Source: Vallitaleaceae bacterium 9-2
GTDB lineage: Bacteria > Bacillota > Clostridia > Lachnospirales > Vallitaleaceae
DNA length: 64,000 bases
Assembly (NCBI GenBank): GCA_038396585.1
Contig: CP121691.1
Span: 124,001-188,000, forward strand
Direction of reading: 5' to 3'
Position numbers and translations under genes: made by a program. Positions 1 to 9,154 of this stretch are shown here, piece by piece; position 1 is the stretch's first letter; the number at the start of each line of letters is the position of its first letter. The notes beneath the pieces were generated by a model that saw only the letters and a list, made by a program, of their open reading frames with translations, was not told where the DNA came from and did no database searches.

Positions 1-501
1 GGGGGAAGAATCGCTGCAAGTTACTTATTAGAGCGGCAATGCAAGAAGTTTGGCGTAGCCTGTACCGATATTTCACAAAAAGGGGTTTCCCAAGAACGTT
101 TTAACGGTTTTGTGGATTGCTTAAGTAGTCATGAGATTCAGATGGAATCTAAGCATATCTTTCAAGGATATCCTTCTTATGAGTATGGATTGCAGATCGC
201 TGAAAAAATTAGTGCATCTCATATTGACGGGGTTTTTGCAACCTCGGATATGTTGGCCTTTGGGATTATGGAGGGACTGCAAAAATTAGGGCTGAACGTA
301 CCGGAAGATGTATCAGTCATAGGATTTGATGGATTATTTGTCAGTGAGTTAAGTAGTCCAAAATTAACAACAATCAAGCAAAATATTCAAGAAAAAGGTC
401 GAGAAGCCGTGGACTTAATATTAAAGGTGAGACAAGACAATGCTTTTAGGGCAAGGGTGGTATTGCCGGTGAGCCTATTAAAAAAAGAATCAGTAAAATG
501 A
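1..501 (+). CDS. LacI/GalR-family transcriptional regulator, C-terminal part (5' end outside window)
   Basis: The frame is open from base 1, so the gene starts upstream and only about 166 C-terminal residues are visible. They match the periplasmic-binding-protein-like effector domain of LacI/GalR regulators: a GGRIAASYLLE segment, then ERFNGF, FATSDMLAFGIMEGL and the typical VSVIGFDGL, followed by LTTIKQNI near the end. The DNA-binding headpiece is not in the window. It lies directly upstream of, and on the same strand as, an alpha-glucoside operon, so it is probably the local repressor or activator of that operon. The GTG at 112 is internal and is not the start. The family is clear; the inducer is inferred from neighbours only. 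Confidence 0.9.
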   Translation, partial: GGRIAASYLLERQCKKFGVACTDISQKGVSQERFNGFVDCLSSHEIQMESKHIFQGYPSYEYGLQIAEKISASHIDGVFATSDMLAFGIMEGLQKLGLNVPEDVSVIGFDGLFVSELSSPKLTTIKQNIQEKGREAVDLILKVRQDNAFRARVVLPVSLLKKESVK

Positions 502-554
502 TTTTTTTTTACCAAAAGAGTATAACGTTAAACCTGAAAAGGATTTAAGGAGAA

Positions 555-2165
555 ATGAAGATGAAATGGTGGCAAGAAGCAGTTGTATATCAAGTGTATC
601 CGAGAAGTTTTAAAGATAGCAATAATGATGGTATCGGGGATTTGCAGGGAATTATTTCAAAGTTGGATTATATCGCATACTTGGGCGTTGATGTGATATG
701 GCTATCGCCGGTATATCAATCCCCTAATGATGATAATGGCTATGATATTAGTGATTATTATGGGATTATGGAAGAGTTTGGAACGATGGAGGATATGGAA
801 TTACTTATCCATGAAGCATCCTTAAGAGGAATTAAAATTATTATGGATCTAGTAGCCAATCATACATCAACATCCCATGAATGGTTTGTGCAAGCGACCA
901 AGGACCCAAGTTCAAAATACCATGACTACTATTATTTTCGAGAGAATAATGGTCAAGTTCCCAATGATTTGCAATCCGTTTTTTTAGGTAGCGCATGGAC
1001 ATTACATGAAGACTTAGATGCGTACTATCTACATATGTTTGCAAAGACACAAGCAGATTTGAACTGGCATAACCCAGAGGTACGCCTTGAACTTTATAAG
1101 ATGATTAATTGGTGGTTGGAAAAAGGGATTGGAGGATTCCGATTAGATGTTATTGACTATGTAGCCAAGGATATTGACAATAAAATTATTACCGATGGCC
1201 CTCTTTTGCATAGCTACATACAAGAAATGACACGTCACACCTTTAATAATTATGATGTGTTAACAGTCGGTGAGACATGGGGAGCGGATACCCAAAAAGC
1301 CATTGCATATTCAAACTTAGATGGATCAGAGTTATCAATGATTTTTAATTTTTCACATATTTTACTGGATCAAGAAGGTGAAGAAAAATGGGATTATAAG
1401 GAAGTAGACCTCATAGAGCTTAAGAGAAATTTTGAAGAGCGCCAAAGAGGATTGTACCAAAAAGGATGGGATGCCTTGTTTTGGTGTAATCATGATTTGC
1501 CAAGAATTGTTTCAAGATGGGGCAACGATCAAAAGTATCGCACAGAGTCGGCAAAAATGTTGGCGACTATTTTGCACCTGATGCAAGGAACACCGTATAT
1601 ATACCAAGGAGAAGAACTTGGTATGACTAATGTATGCTTTGATTCGATTGAGGATTATCGTGACATTGAAAGTATTAATATGTATGCAGATAGACGCCAA
1701 AAAGGCTATAGTCATGAAGCGATTATGGATTCGATATATCATATAGGAAGAGATAATGCAAGAACACCTATGCAATGGGATGATAGTTCATATGGAGGAT
1801 TTTCAGAGGTTAAACCTTGGATCGGGGTCAATGCGAACTATCAAGAGATTAATGTATCTAGGCAGCAAGCGGATACAAGTTCAGTATTGTCTTACTATCG
1901 ACGATTAATTGAACTTCGTAAAAAAAGTCAATATCGTACATTGATTCGCGAAGGTAGTTTTGAGTTAGTCGAGGCACAACATCCTGATGTTTTTGCATAT
2001 AAACGTCAGTACAAGCAAGAAGAAGTATTGGTGGTATGTAACTTTAGAGATTATCCGGTGGAATTCTTAGAAAAAGGAGAGAAAGTCATTCTTTCCAATT
2101 ATGATACATTGGGTGAAGGTAACTTTTTGAGACCGTATGAAGCCATTATCTATGGTCTTAATTAA
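555..2165 (+). CDS. malL: GH13 oligo-1,6-glucosidase / alpha-glucosidase
   Basis: A 536-residue cytoplasmic glycoside hydrolase, full length for the GH13 oligo-1,6-glucosidase group. It hydrolyses terminal alpha-glucosidic bonds of imported short oligosaccharides. The four GH13 regions are visible: DLVANHTS near 98-105, GFRLDVID with nucleophile Asp198, TVGET with acid/base Glu240, and NHDLPR with Asp314; the QADLN segment is near 166-170. The residue after the nucleophile is Val199, which in characterised enzymes goes with alpha-1,6 (isomaltose) rather than alpha-1,4 preference. The start has AAGGAG just upstream. It is the first enzyme gene after the LacI-type regulator and precedes the transporter genes. 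The exact substrate is inferred. Confidence 0.93.
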   Translation: MKMKWWQEAVVYQVYPRSFKDSNNDGIGDLQGIISKLDYIAYLGVDVIWLSPVYQSPNDDNGYDISDYYGIMEEFGTMEDMELLIHEASLRGIKIIMDLVANHTSTSHEWFVQATKDPSSKYHDYYYFRENNGQVPNDLQSVFLGSAWTLHEDLDAYYLHMFAKTQADLNWHNPEVRLELYKMINWWLEKGIGGFRLDVIDYVAKDIDNKIITDGPLLHSYIQEMTRHTFNNYDVLTVGETWGADTQKAIAYSNLDGSELSMIFNFSHILLDQEGEEKWDYKEVDLIELKRNFEERQRGLYQKGWDALFWCNHDLPRIVSRWGNDQKYRTESAKMLATILHLMQGTPYIYQGEELGMTNVCFDSIEDYRDIESINMYADRRQKGYSHEAIMDSIYHIGRDNARTPMQWDDSSYGGFSEVKPWIGVNANYQEINVSRQQADTSSVLSYYRRLIELRKKSQYRTLIREGSFELVEAQHPDVFAYKRQYKQEEVLVVCNFRDYPVEFLEKGEKVILSNYDTLGEGNFLRPYEAIIYGLN

Positions 2166-2198
2166 ATCATATAAGTTATAATAAAAGGAGAAGAGCAT

Positions 2199-3506
2199 AT
2201 GAAAAAAATGAAGGTAGTAGTTGTAGCACTATTGGTAGTGATGATTATGGTATCTAGTTGTGCTGGGGAGACGCAACAGACAAACCAAGAAAACGGGACA
2301 CAGGACAATATGGAGGCGTCAACAGAATCTTCGACAGATGGTACAGATGGAGAAGCAAAGGATGTGGAGATTGTCTTTATGAATTACTCATCATCAGGAG
2401 CTAATGAAGAGGTACTAGGACAAATGGTTGAGGCTTTTGAAGCTAAGAATCCATCAATTAAAGTAGATGTCCGTACGTATGGATTTGAAGATTATTTTCA
2501 ACAACTAGCAACATCTATAGCCGGCGGCATGACACCGGATGTTTTTGAACTCAATATTGAAAACTTTAGAGCTTATGCAAGCAAAGGGGTTTTAGCAAAA
2601 ATCGATGGCATAGATACATCCAATATACATCCGACAACGCTAGAAGCATTTGCAATTGATGGTCAGCAGTATGGCTTGCCTACAAAATTTTCCAATATTG
2701 TTATGATCTATAATAAAGACTTATTTGACCAAGCGGGAGTGGACTATCCGACGAATGAGTGGACATGGGAAGAAGAACTTCAAGCGGCCACTAAGATACG
2801 TGCCATGGGGGAAAATTATTTTGGTGTGTATCGACCGATTCAGACATGGGAGTTTTATAAAACAGTGGTGCAAAATGGTGGAAGTATGATGAACGAAGAT
2901 CAAACTGAATTTACCCTTAACTCGCCGGAAAATGTAGAAGCACTACAGATGATGATTGATCGCGTGAATACATATAATGTAACGCCGAATATGGATCAAA
3001 TGGGCGGTATGGGAGATTGGGACCTCTTTAAATCCGGTCGCTTAGGAATGCTGGTGACAGGTATTTGGGCATTTTCTGATTTTAAAGATTCCATTGATTT
3101 TAATTGGGATATTGTCATTGAACCAGGAATTAAACAAAAGGCAACACACTTCTTTTCAGATGCTATTGTAGTAAGTGAAAATACAGATAAAAAAGCAGCA
3201 GCCATTGAATTTGCATCCTTTATTTCTGGAAGTCCAGAAGCAGCGGCCATTCGCTTAGAAGCGAATTGGGATTTACCTGTAGCACTTACGGATGAAGTGA
3301 CACAAGAATATCTTGCCATCACTCCACCTGAGAATAAGCAAGCTGTGATTGATTCCCTAGACTATCTTGTTATGGCGCCATCGCTTGAGGACTTTAACGC
3401 AATTGCAGATACGTTAAATGATTACTTGGAGCAGGCCGTTATGGAAGTATTAACACCACAAGAAGCTCTAGATCAAGCGCAAGAAGAAATATCAGCACAA
3501 TACTAA
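2199..3506 (+). CDS. Sugar ABC transporter substrate-binding lipoprotein
   Basis: A 435-residue extracellular solute-binding protein of the family-1 (MalE-like) class. It has a lipoprotein signal peptide: a hydrophobic stretch followed by a VSSC lipobox, giving lipidated Cys21. A low-complexity Thr/Asn/Glu linker (about 23-55) follows before the folded domain. It would capture an oligosaccharide outside the membrane and deliver it to the two permeases encoded just downstream. RBS AAAGGAGAAG precedes the ATG. A perfect 14-bp hairpin separates it from the permease genes, which suits the excess of binding protein usually needed over membrane components. The ligand is probably an alpha-glucoside such as isomaltooligosaccharide or maltodextrin, inferred from the adjacent hydrolases. 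Confidence 0.93.
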   Translation: MKKMKVVVVALLVVMIMVSSCAGETQQTNQENGTQDNMEASTESSTDGTDGEAKDVEIVFMNYSSSGANEEVLGQMVEAFEAKNPSIKVDVRTYGFEDYFQQLATSIAGGMTPDVFELNIENFRAYASKGVLAKIDGIDTSNIHPTTLEAFAIDGQQYGLPTKFSNIVMIYNKDLFDQAGVDYPTNEWTWEEELQAATKIRAMGENYFGVYRPIQTWEFYKTVVQNGGSMMNEDQTEFTLNSPENVEALQMMIDRVNTYNVTPNMDQMGGMGDWDLFKSGRLGMLVTGIWAFSDFKDSIDFNWDIVIEPGIKQKATHFFSDAIVVSENTDKKAAAIEFASFISGSPEAAAIRLEANWDLPVALTDEVTQEYLAITPPENKQAVIDSLDYLVMAPSLEDFNAIADTLNDYLEQAVMEVLTPQEALDQAQEEISAQY

Positions 3507-3513
3507 GTGGTCG

Positions 3514-3545
3514 TTCAAGATCCTTGAATCATCAAGGATCTTGAA
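3514..3545 (+). promoter_or_regulatory. Intercistronic hairpin between binding-protein and permease genes
   Basis: A perfect inverted repeat with 14-bp arms (3514-3527 and 3532-3545) around a 4-nt loop. It starts 8 nt after the binding-protein stop codon. No run of T follows, so it is unlikely to be a strong intrinsic terminator. Hairpins here commonly protect the upstream message or cause partial termination, giving more binding protein than permease. Confidence 0.7.
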
Positions 3546-3572
3546 ACACTTTCTTCAAAGCAGGAGGTCAAC

Positions 3573-4454
3573 ATGAAATTATTATTAATGCGGAATAAAA
3601 AGTGGATTGTACTTTTTTTGATTCCAAGTGTCATAGGATATATGATTTTTTCACTTATTCCAATGATTGCTACAGTCTATCTTGGGTTTAGTTCATGGGA
3701 TATAATCAGCGGCAAACCAGAAATGATAGGTCTAAGCAATTATATTAAGATTTTCACAACAAAAGAGTTTTATCAAGTTATGTTAAATACATTAAAGTAT
3801 ATTGTAATTTATATTCCACTGATGGTGGTAACATCGATGTTTATCGCCGGATTATTTAATACTGATGTTAAATCTGTAGGTGTTTTTAGAGTCCTATTGT
3901 TTATTCCTGTATTAACCTCATGGGTGGCAGGTGCGATGATCTGGAGAACGGTTTTAAGCTCTCAATATGGTTTAGTCAATAACTTTCTAGCGGTTTTTGG
4001 AATTGCAGGACCTGGATGGTTAACGGATCCGAAGTGGTCTATGGTTTCGATTGCCCTTGTGAGCGTTTGGAAGGATATCGGATTTTTTTCTTTGATAATT
4101 TTTGGAGGACTTCGAAATATTAATCCTTCAATTATTGAAGCGGCAAGAGTAGATGGTGCCAATCGGGTCAATGTATTTAGATATATCACCTTTCCCATGG
4201 TAACACCAACTTTATTTTTTGTCCTTGTAACGGCTATTATTAACTCATTTCAGCTTTTTCCACAGGTCATGGTAATGACTCAAGGAGGGCCATTAGGATC
4301 AACACAAGTGATGGTGGAACGTATATATACCTATGGGTTTAAGTATTATCAAATGGGATATGCGGCGGCTTTAGCACTTATGCTATTTGCTATGATTATG
4401 TTAATCACCTTGATACAGATGAAATTACAGAAAAAGTGGGTGTACTATGAATAA
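3573..4454 (+). CDS. Sugar ABC transporter permease, MalF-like
   Basis: A 293-residue integral membrane permease of the binding-protein-dependent sugar family (MalF/UgpA type) with about six predicted membrane segments, the first at residues 11-32. The cytoplasmic EAA loop that docks on the ATPase is visible as EAARVDGANRVNVF starting near residue 189. RBS AGGAGG is 9 nt upstream of the ATG. It overlaps the next permease gene by 8 nt, so the two are translationally coupled and should form a heterodimer. No ATPase gene follows, which suggests use of a shared MsmK/MalK-type ATPase encoded elsewhere. Confidence 0.93.
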   Translation: MKLLLMRNKKWIVLFLIPSVIGYMIFSLIPMIATVYLGFSSWDIISGKPEMIGLSNYIKIFTTKEFYQVMLNTLKYIVIYIPLMVVTSMFIAGLFNTDVKSVGVFRVLLFIPVLTSWVAGAMIWRTVLSSQYGLVNNFLAVFGIAGPGWLTDPKWSMVSIALVSVWKDIGFFSLIIFGGLRNINPSIIEAARVDGANRVNVFRYITFPMVTPTLFFVLVTAIINSFQLFPQVMVMTQGGPLGSTQVMVERIYTYGFKYYQMGYAAALALMLFAMIMLITLIQMKLQKKWVYYE

Positions 4455-5271
4455 AAAAATAAAACTAAGAAGCCTATCCATCGTTATCTTTTTACTTTTT
4501 TTTACCACGATAAGCTTAATACCGTTTTTTTGGATGATATCTACATCGCTTAAAAATAGTGGAGCCTTGATGGCAATTCCTATAGAATGGATTCCAAAAG
4601 AGGTCTCGTATGATGCCTATATAAAAATTTTTACCAAGATTCCTTTTTTACAATCTTTGGCAAACAGTGTGTTAATTACACTTTTTTCGACCATGATTAC
4701 GTTGACATCTGCAAGTATGGCAGCATTTATCTTTGCAAAGTTTGATTTTAAATACAAAAAAATACTCTTCACACTTTTTTTGGCCAGTTTGATGATTCCA
4801 ATTCAAGTGACAGGCATTCCGATGTTTATCATCCTTACAAAGTTTCAATTAACCAATACATACTTAGGTGTCATTGCACCATCGATTTTTAATGTATTTG
4901 CAGTATTTTTGCTTAAACAGCACATGACTAATATTCCTAATGCATATATTGAAGCCGCTGTTTTAGACGGAGCCGGCTTTGTAAAAATATTTTTAAAGAT
5001 TGTGGTTCCAATGAGTATTATTCCTTTAACGACACTTTTTGTCATTAATTTTATGAATTATTGGAATGATTATTTTTGGCCTTTAATCATTTTAACGGAT
5101 CCCAACAAGATGACCTTGCCAGTTATACTAAGTAAGATGAATTCTCAATATGCAACAGAATATAATACACTAATGGCCGGAGCCCTAATTTCATTGCTTC
5201 CTATATTAGTGGTATATGCCTTTGCGCAAAAGTATTTCATCAGTGGAATTCAAGAAGGAGGAATCAAATAA
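4447..5271 (+). CDS. Sugar ABC transporter permease, MalG-like
   Basis: A 274-residue partner permease of the MalG/UgpE type with about six membrane segments. The EAA loop reads EAAVLDGAG at about 169-177, followed by KIVVPM. The N-terminal segment ending in FFWMISTSLK is characteristic of MalG-like subunits. Its ATG lies inside the end of the preceding permease gene and its stop overlaps the next start as TAATG. It forms the other half of the oligosaccharide transport channel. The substrate is inferred from the flanking binding protein and glucosidases. Confidence 0.93.
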   Translation: MNKKIKLRSLSIVIFLLFFTTISLIPFFWMISTSLKNSGALMAIPIEWIPKEVSYDAYIKIFTKIPFLQSLANSVLITLFSTMITLTSASMAAFIFAKFDFKYKKILFTLFLASLMIPIQVTGIPMFIILTKFQLTNTYLGVIAPSIFNVFAVFLLKQHMTNIPNAYIEAAVLDGAGFVKIFLKIVVPMSIIPLTTLFVINFMNYWNDYFWPLIILTDPNKMTLPVILSKMNSQYATEYNTLMAGALISLLPILVVYAFAQKYFISGIQEGGIK

Positions 5272-7109
5272 TGCGATATCCAGGACTTGCATATGTGGGC
5301 AATGGTCAGTTGGTGGGCTTATATGGCTTAAACGAGACAATACATGATCAAAAATCCATAGGGCTTCAGCATTTATATGTAGAGAACTATGAAACAGATT
5401 ATATATATTCAGCATTATCCGTAGTGCAAGTAGATGATTGTTGCTATTATGGCGATCGCATAAAACCGCTTGCAGGACATCCTCAAAAACAGAAAAGTGC
5501 ACAAAGTACATCTGAAAAAGGCTTTGTTTTCACCGATACCTTTGCGTATGAAGCGTTTGAGAAAAAAGATCGGATGTACTGTGCCAATGATACGTCCCTC
5601 GTGTTTGAGTGCCAAGTGAAAAATACAAGTCAAAAAGAGCTCAAAATGCAAATATCTAGTCTCATTGTTACAACTAATCATGAGAATCAGCTGTATAAAA
5701 AAGAAGATGAGGTTCGCCTGACCCACGATAATCAATGCCTCTATGTCCAGACTCAAGATGAGCAGCTGGTTTGTCGAGCATCCAAAGAATCACCGAGTGG
5801 CTTTATGTATCGAGGTATTCAAAATCTTTTGTATAAGGAAAAGCTTTTTGAGGAAGGGACCATAATAAGTCAGCAATCACTCGTTGTATCCTTGACAAAG
5901 ACGATTCACTTAAAACCTTTTGAAAGCCATACATTTAAGTGGGCAATTACCACGCAAAAAAAGAGGGTGGATTTTGAAAAAAGCGAACAAACTGCGGTAA
6001 CATATTGGCAACAATGGTTAGCGAAGACGCGTCATAAAGTTATCGAAACAAGTATTCCCAATCTTATTGCGCTCAAAGCGGTAAATATGAATGGGTTTAT
6101 TCCGGCGGACTTAACAGGGCACTATTTTGCAAGCGATAATGTGAGCTTTTATGTACGAGATGCTTTACATGCGGCGAGAGCCTTTTTATACAGTGGATAT
6201 TATGATGAATGCAAGCAGATTATTGAATGTGTAGACCAACTGCAACGAAGAGAAAATCATGAAATCTATCAGCGCTATAATGCACGACGCTTACCGGATG
6301 AAGGGGCTAACAACAATGTGTTTTCCCAGATTGACTTTATAGGCTATCTTTTGCGGGTTGTTGCAGATTTCTATCATCTTACACAAGAGCTTATTCTTCC
6401 GCTGCCCCAGTTAATAGAGGATGTGCATATATTGGAAAACATTCCGCAAAAAAACGGTCTATACGGCCCTGAAGGCGGTGTTAATGAAGGGGTTTACGGG
6501 CCTGCGTATATTACATCAACCAACATATTTATAACCGGCGGTATCATTGGTCTGGTCGAAATCATCCAAAAAGAGCAGGACCCAGTGTACAGCCAATACC
6601 TACCCGGGCTGGTGCAAACAATCCAAAGCCTTATTACATCCATTAATCGGACGTATTTAGAGGAGGGATATTTTGCCTATGGCTATGTTGAATATGATGA
6701 ACAACTCGTTAAGCGCTATGATACACCCCAATTGTTCGGAGCCAGTTTAGGATATCCAATGGATACAAAGTATATCCAAAACTTTTATACCTTGTCGAAG
6801 ATAGCGCTATATTATGACTATGGCTATGGATATAGCGAACAGCAGTATCATGATGGACCTTGGCTTTTTAATACAGCATTTGCAGCTCAAAATGCTTACT
6901 TACTTAAAGATAAAGCGCGCTACGATAAAATTATGCAGTGGATAGATGCGCATAAAAATGCTTATGGTTTGTTGCCAGAAGCTATTGATGCACGTGATGA
7001 GAATAACAGTTTTATAAATCCGCTTATGTGGGCCAATGCGGAATATATATGTGCCCAATATAGTCATATTATTCAAAAAATTCGAAATGAGGTGTCCTAT
7101 GATCGCTGA
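5271..7109 (+). CDS. Unassigned glycosidase-like protein, probable (alpha/alpha)6-barrel
   Basis: A 612-residue cytoplasmic protein with no signal peptide. Residues about 1-230 look like a beta-rich domain; about 250-600 are helical with repeated aromatic/acidic motifs (FYVRDALHAARAFLYSG, RRLPDEGANNN, GPEGGVNEGVYGP, HDGPWLFNTAF). This resembles six-hairpin glycosidases of the GH15/GH65 type, although no catalytic signature could be assigned with confidence. The start overlaps the permease stop by one base and has GGAGG upstream. Position between the permeases and a GH31 gene argues for a role in processing the imported glucoside. It could be a hydrolase or a phosphorylase-like enzyme. Confidence 0.65.
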   Translation: MRYPGLAYVGNGQLVGLYGLNETIHDQKSIGLQHLYVENYETDYIYSALSVVQVDDCCYYGDRIKPLAGHPQKQKSAQSTSEKGFVFTDTFAYEAFEKKDRMYCANDTSLVFECQVKNTSQKELKMQISSLIVTTNHENQLYKKEDEVRLTHDNQCLYVQTQDEQLVCRASKESPSGFMYRGIQNLLYKEKLFEEGTIISQQSLVVSLTKTIHLKPFESHTFKWAITTQKKRVDFEKSEQTAVTYWQQWLAKTRHKVIETSIPNLIALKAVNMNGFIPADLTGHYFASDNVSFYVRDALHAARAFLYSGYYDECKQIIECVDQLQRRENHEIYQRYNARRLPDEGANNNVFSQIDFIGYLLRVVADFYHLTQELILPLPQLIEDVHILENIPQKNGLYGPEGGVNEGVYGPAYITSTNIFITGGIIGLVEIIQKEQDPVYSQYLPGLVQTIQSLITSINRTYLEEGYFAYGYVEYDEQLVKRYDTPQLFGASLGYPMDTKYIQNFYTLSKIALYYDYGYGYSEQQYHDGPWLFNTAFAAQNAYLLKDKARYDKIMQWIDAHKNAYGLLPEAIDARDENNSFINPLMWANAEYICAQYSHIIQKIRNEVSYDR

Positions 7110-9021
7110 AACATTAAGTATACAAGGTAATGATATATACAGAGATGAACACATTACGGTTCGATATGTTTCTGGAGAGGTTACTATAGAATGTACCTAT
7201 AATCATGTTTATGGATTGGGAGAGCGTTATAACCACATCAACCATAAGGGGAAAAAGGTAGAAAATGTTGTGGAGGAACAGTTTTGCCATCAAGGGGAGA
7301 AGACATATTTCCCATTACCCTTTTTTATGCTGGATAATGGCTATGGCTTTTTTGTTGAATCGAAAAAAGAACTTAGCTTTGATTTAGATATGCCAATGCA
7401 TATAAAAAATTTGGATGTTAAAAAAGATAGACTTGTTATCTTTAAGGGAAGTTATAAAGAATGTATCAAAGACTTTTTGACGTTGACGGGAGCGACCAAA
7501 AAAGCACCCGATTGGGTCTTTGGTCCTTGGATATCTGCACATCGATGGAATTCACAAAAAATGGTTGAAGCGGTTCAAGAAAAACTACGTACGATGGACT
7601 TCCCCATCACAGCCCTTGTCTTAGAACAATGGTCCGATGAAGCAACCTTCTATATTTTTAACGGTGCAACCTATCCAGACAAAGAGGTGCTCGCATATGA
7701 AGATTTTTCTTTTGAGCATAGCCCTTGGCCAGATCCAAAGGCAATGATAGATAAATTACATGACGATGGCATCAAGTTGCTATTGTGGCAATGTCCTGTC
7801 GTTAAATATATTCCAGAAGAAGAACCCTATAACCTACGCCATGCGAAAGAATGGGAAAGGGCTCAAAAGGAACGCCTTGTGTTATGGGCAGAAGATAAGC
7901 CGTACTTTATTCCAAAAGGGCATTGGTTTAATGGATCCATGGTTCCGGATTTTACCAATCCCCAGGCAAATCAATGGTGGTTTAATAATCGGCAGTATTT
8001 ATTGGATATTGGAGTCGATGGCTTTAAGACTGATGGAGGAGAATTCATCTATAGCGAAGTGACAAATCATGTACAAGAAAATCAACAAGAGCTTAAGAAT
8101 AATTATTCCTTGGAATATGTGCGCGCCTATTCTCAATTTTTAGGAGACAATCGCGTGGCCTTTAGTCGCGCGGGTTATGTTGGTCAGCAGACATACTCCT
8201 TACAGTGGGCGGGGGATCAAAAATCGACCTATGATGAACTGAAGGCAATTTATCGAGCTGGGATTAATGCAAGTCTATGTGGACAAATGCATTGGGGATT
8301 TGATATCGGTGGATTCGCAGGAGAATTACCTTCCCTCGATCTGTACTACCGTGCAAATCAGCTGGCGCTTTTTTCACCAATTATGCAGGTACATTCTGAA
8401 CCGGTTGGAGGGCAGTTTTCTGCAACAGATCCTACACGCGCCTTTAATAATGAACGTACGCCTTGGAATATGGCTGGAAATGATGGAGAAGTTCTAGATG
8501 ATATTCGCAGGATATATAACATGCGTATGAACTTATTGCCCTATATTTACTGTGAATATTTAAAAGCCTTGGAACAAAAAACTACTTTGATGAAGCATAT
8601 GAATATTGATTATGTAGGCGTTTTTCCAGAAGAGCAATTTCTCTTTGGCGATTTAATCATTGCGCCGATACTTAGTAAAGATCAATCTAAAGTTCAGGTG
8701 GTATTACCAGAAGGTGACTATTACGACCTTTTTACACAGAAAAAGGTTAGCGATAAGGTTTTCATGGATCACTTATCCATAAAAGACATGGCAGCTTTTG
8801 TTCCTGAGGGAACAGCTATCGTTACACAAAAATCAACATTGATGCCTGAATCCATGACCAATGCCCTAGAGATGGACACCTTATATTTTCACTTGTATGG
8901 AGAAACGGGAACCTATAATTATAAGGACAAAAACAATGCACTAACCATAACCTGGACATCCTCAGAGGTCAATATTGAAGGTGACCAAACAAGTCAAATA
9001 AACTGGCAGCGTGTGCTATAA
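7099..9021 (+). CDS. GH31 alpha-glucosidase / alpha-xylosidase-type hydrolase
   Basis: About 640 residues. Family GH31 is shown by GVDGFKTDGGE with nucleophile Asp312 and by the acid/base region LQWAGDQ with Asp373, plus WISAHRW and the TALVLEQW strand. An N-terminal beta-sandwich (about 1-130) precedes the TIM barrel, and beta domains follow it. An in-frame start at 7036 lies deep inside the preceding gene; the ATG at 7099, preceded by GAGGTG and overlapping the upstream stop by 11 nt, is preferred. No signal peptide, so it acts in the cytoplasm on imported oligosaccharides. Specificity (alpha-1,4, alpha-1,6 or alpha-xyloside) cannot be fixed from sequence. Last gene of the operon. Confidence 0.9.
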   Translation: MIAETLSIQGNDIYRDEHITVRYVSGEVTIECTYNHVYGLGERYNHINHKGKKVENVVEEQFCHQGEKTYFPLPFFMLDNGYGFFVESKKELSFDLDMPMHIKNLDVKKDRLVIFKGSYKECIKDFLTLTGATKKAPDWVFGPWISAHRWNSQKMVEAVQEKLRTMDFPITALVLEQWSDEATFYIFNGATYPDKEVLAYEDFSFEHSPWPDPKAMIDKLHDDGIKLLLWQCPVVKYIPEEEPYNLRHAKEWERAQKERLVLWAEDKPYFIPKGHWFNGSMVPDFTNPQANQWWFNNRQYLLDIGVDGFKTDGGEFIYSEVTNHVQENQQELKNNYSLEYVRAYSQFLGDNRVAFSRAGYVGQQTYSLQWAGDQKSTYDELKAIYRAGINASLCGQMHWGFDIGGFAGELPSLDLYYRANQLALFSPIMQVHSEPVGGQFSATDPTRAFNNERTPWNMAGNDGEVLDDIRRIYNMRMNLLPYIYCEYLKALEQKTTLMKHMNIDYVGVFPEEQFLFGDLIIAPILSKDQSKVQVVLPEGDYYDLFTQKKVSDKVFMDHLSIKDMAAFVPEGTAIVTQKSTLMPESMTNALEMDTLYFHLYGETGTYNYKDKNNALTITWTSSEVNIEGDQTSQINWQRVL

Positions 9022-9040
9022 AGGTATAACATCACAAGAT

Positions 9041-9074
9041 ACGGTCACATTCATATGAATGTGACCGTTTTAAT
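9041..9074 (+). terminator. Terminator of the alpha-glucoside operon
   Basis: Perfect inverted repeat: ACGGTCACATTCAT (9041-9054) against ATGAATGTGACCGT (9055-9068), followed by TTTAATT. It lies 20 nt after the GH31 stop codon and before the marR promoter. Confidence 0.8.
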
Positions 9075-9084
9075 TGAATAAATA

Positions 9085-9139
9085 TTGACATGCTTCTTAA
9101 TACGTAATATATTACTTATAAAGAGTCAGACATTACGTA
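9085..9139 (+). promoter_or_regulatory. marR promoter with overlapping palindromes
   Basis: TTGACA (9085-9090), a 17-nt spacer and TATATT (9108-9113) form a near-consensus sigma-A promoter. A perfect 12-bp palindrome GTAATATATTAC (9104-9115) covers the -10 box. A second inverted pair, TACGTAAT (9101-9108) and ATTACGTA (9132-9139), flanks the expected transcription start. This is what an autoregulatory MarR operator would look like; binding itself is inferred. Confidence 0.75.
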
Positions 9140-9154
9140 TTTGGAGGATTAGCT

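Noticed and set aside
523-530. TAACGTTA palindrome upstream of the GH13 gene as a LacI-type operator
   Set aside because: Eight bases only, with no second copy and no clear promoter around it; too weak to list.
7036-7098. N-terminal extension of the GH31 gene
   Set aside because: It lies inside the preceding gene without a ribosome site; ATG 7099 has GAGGTG upstream and fits the family start.
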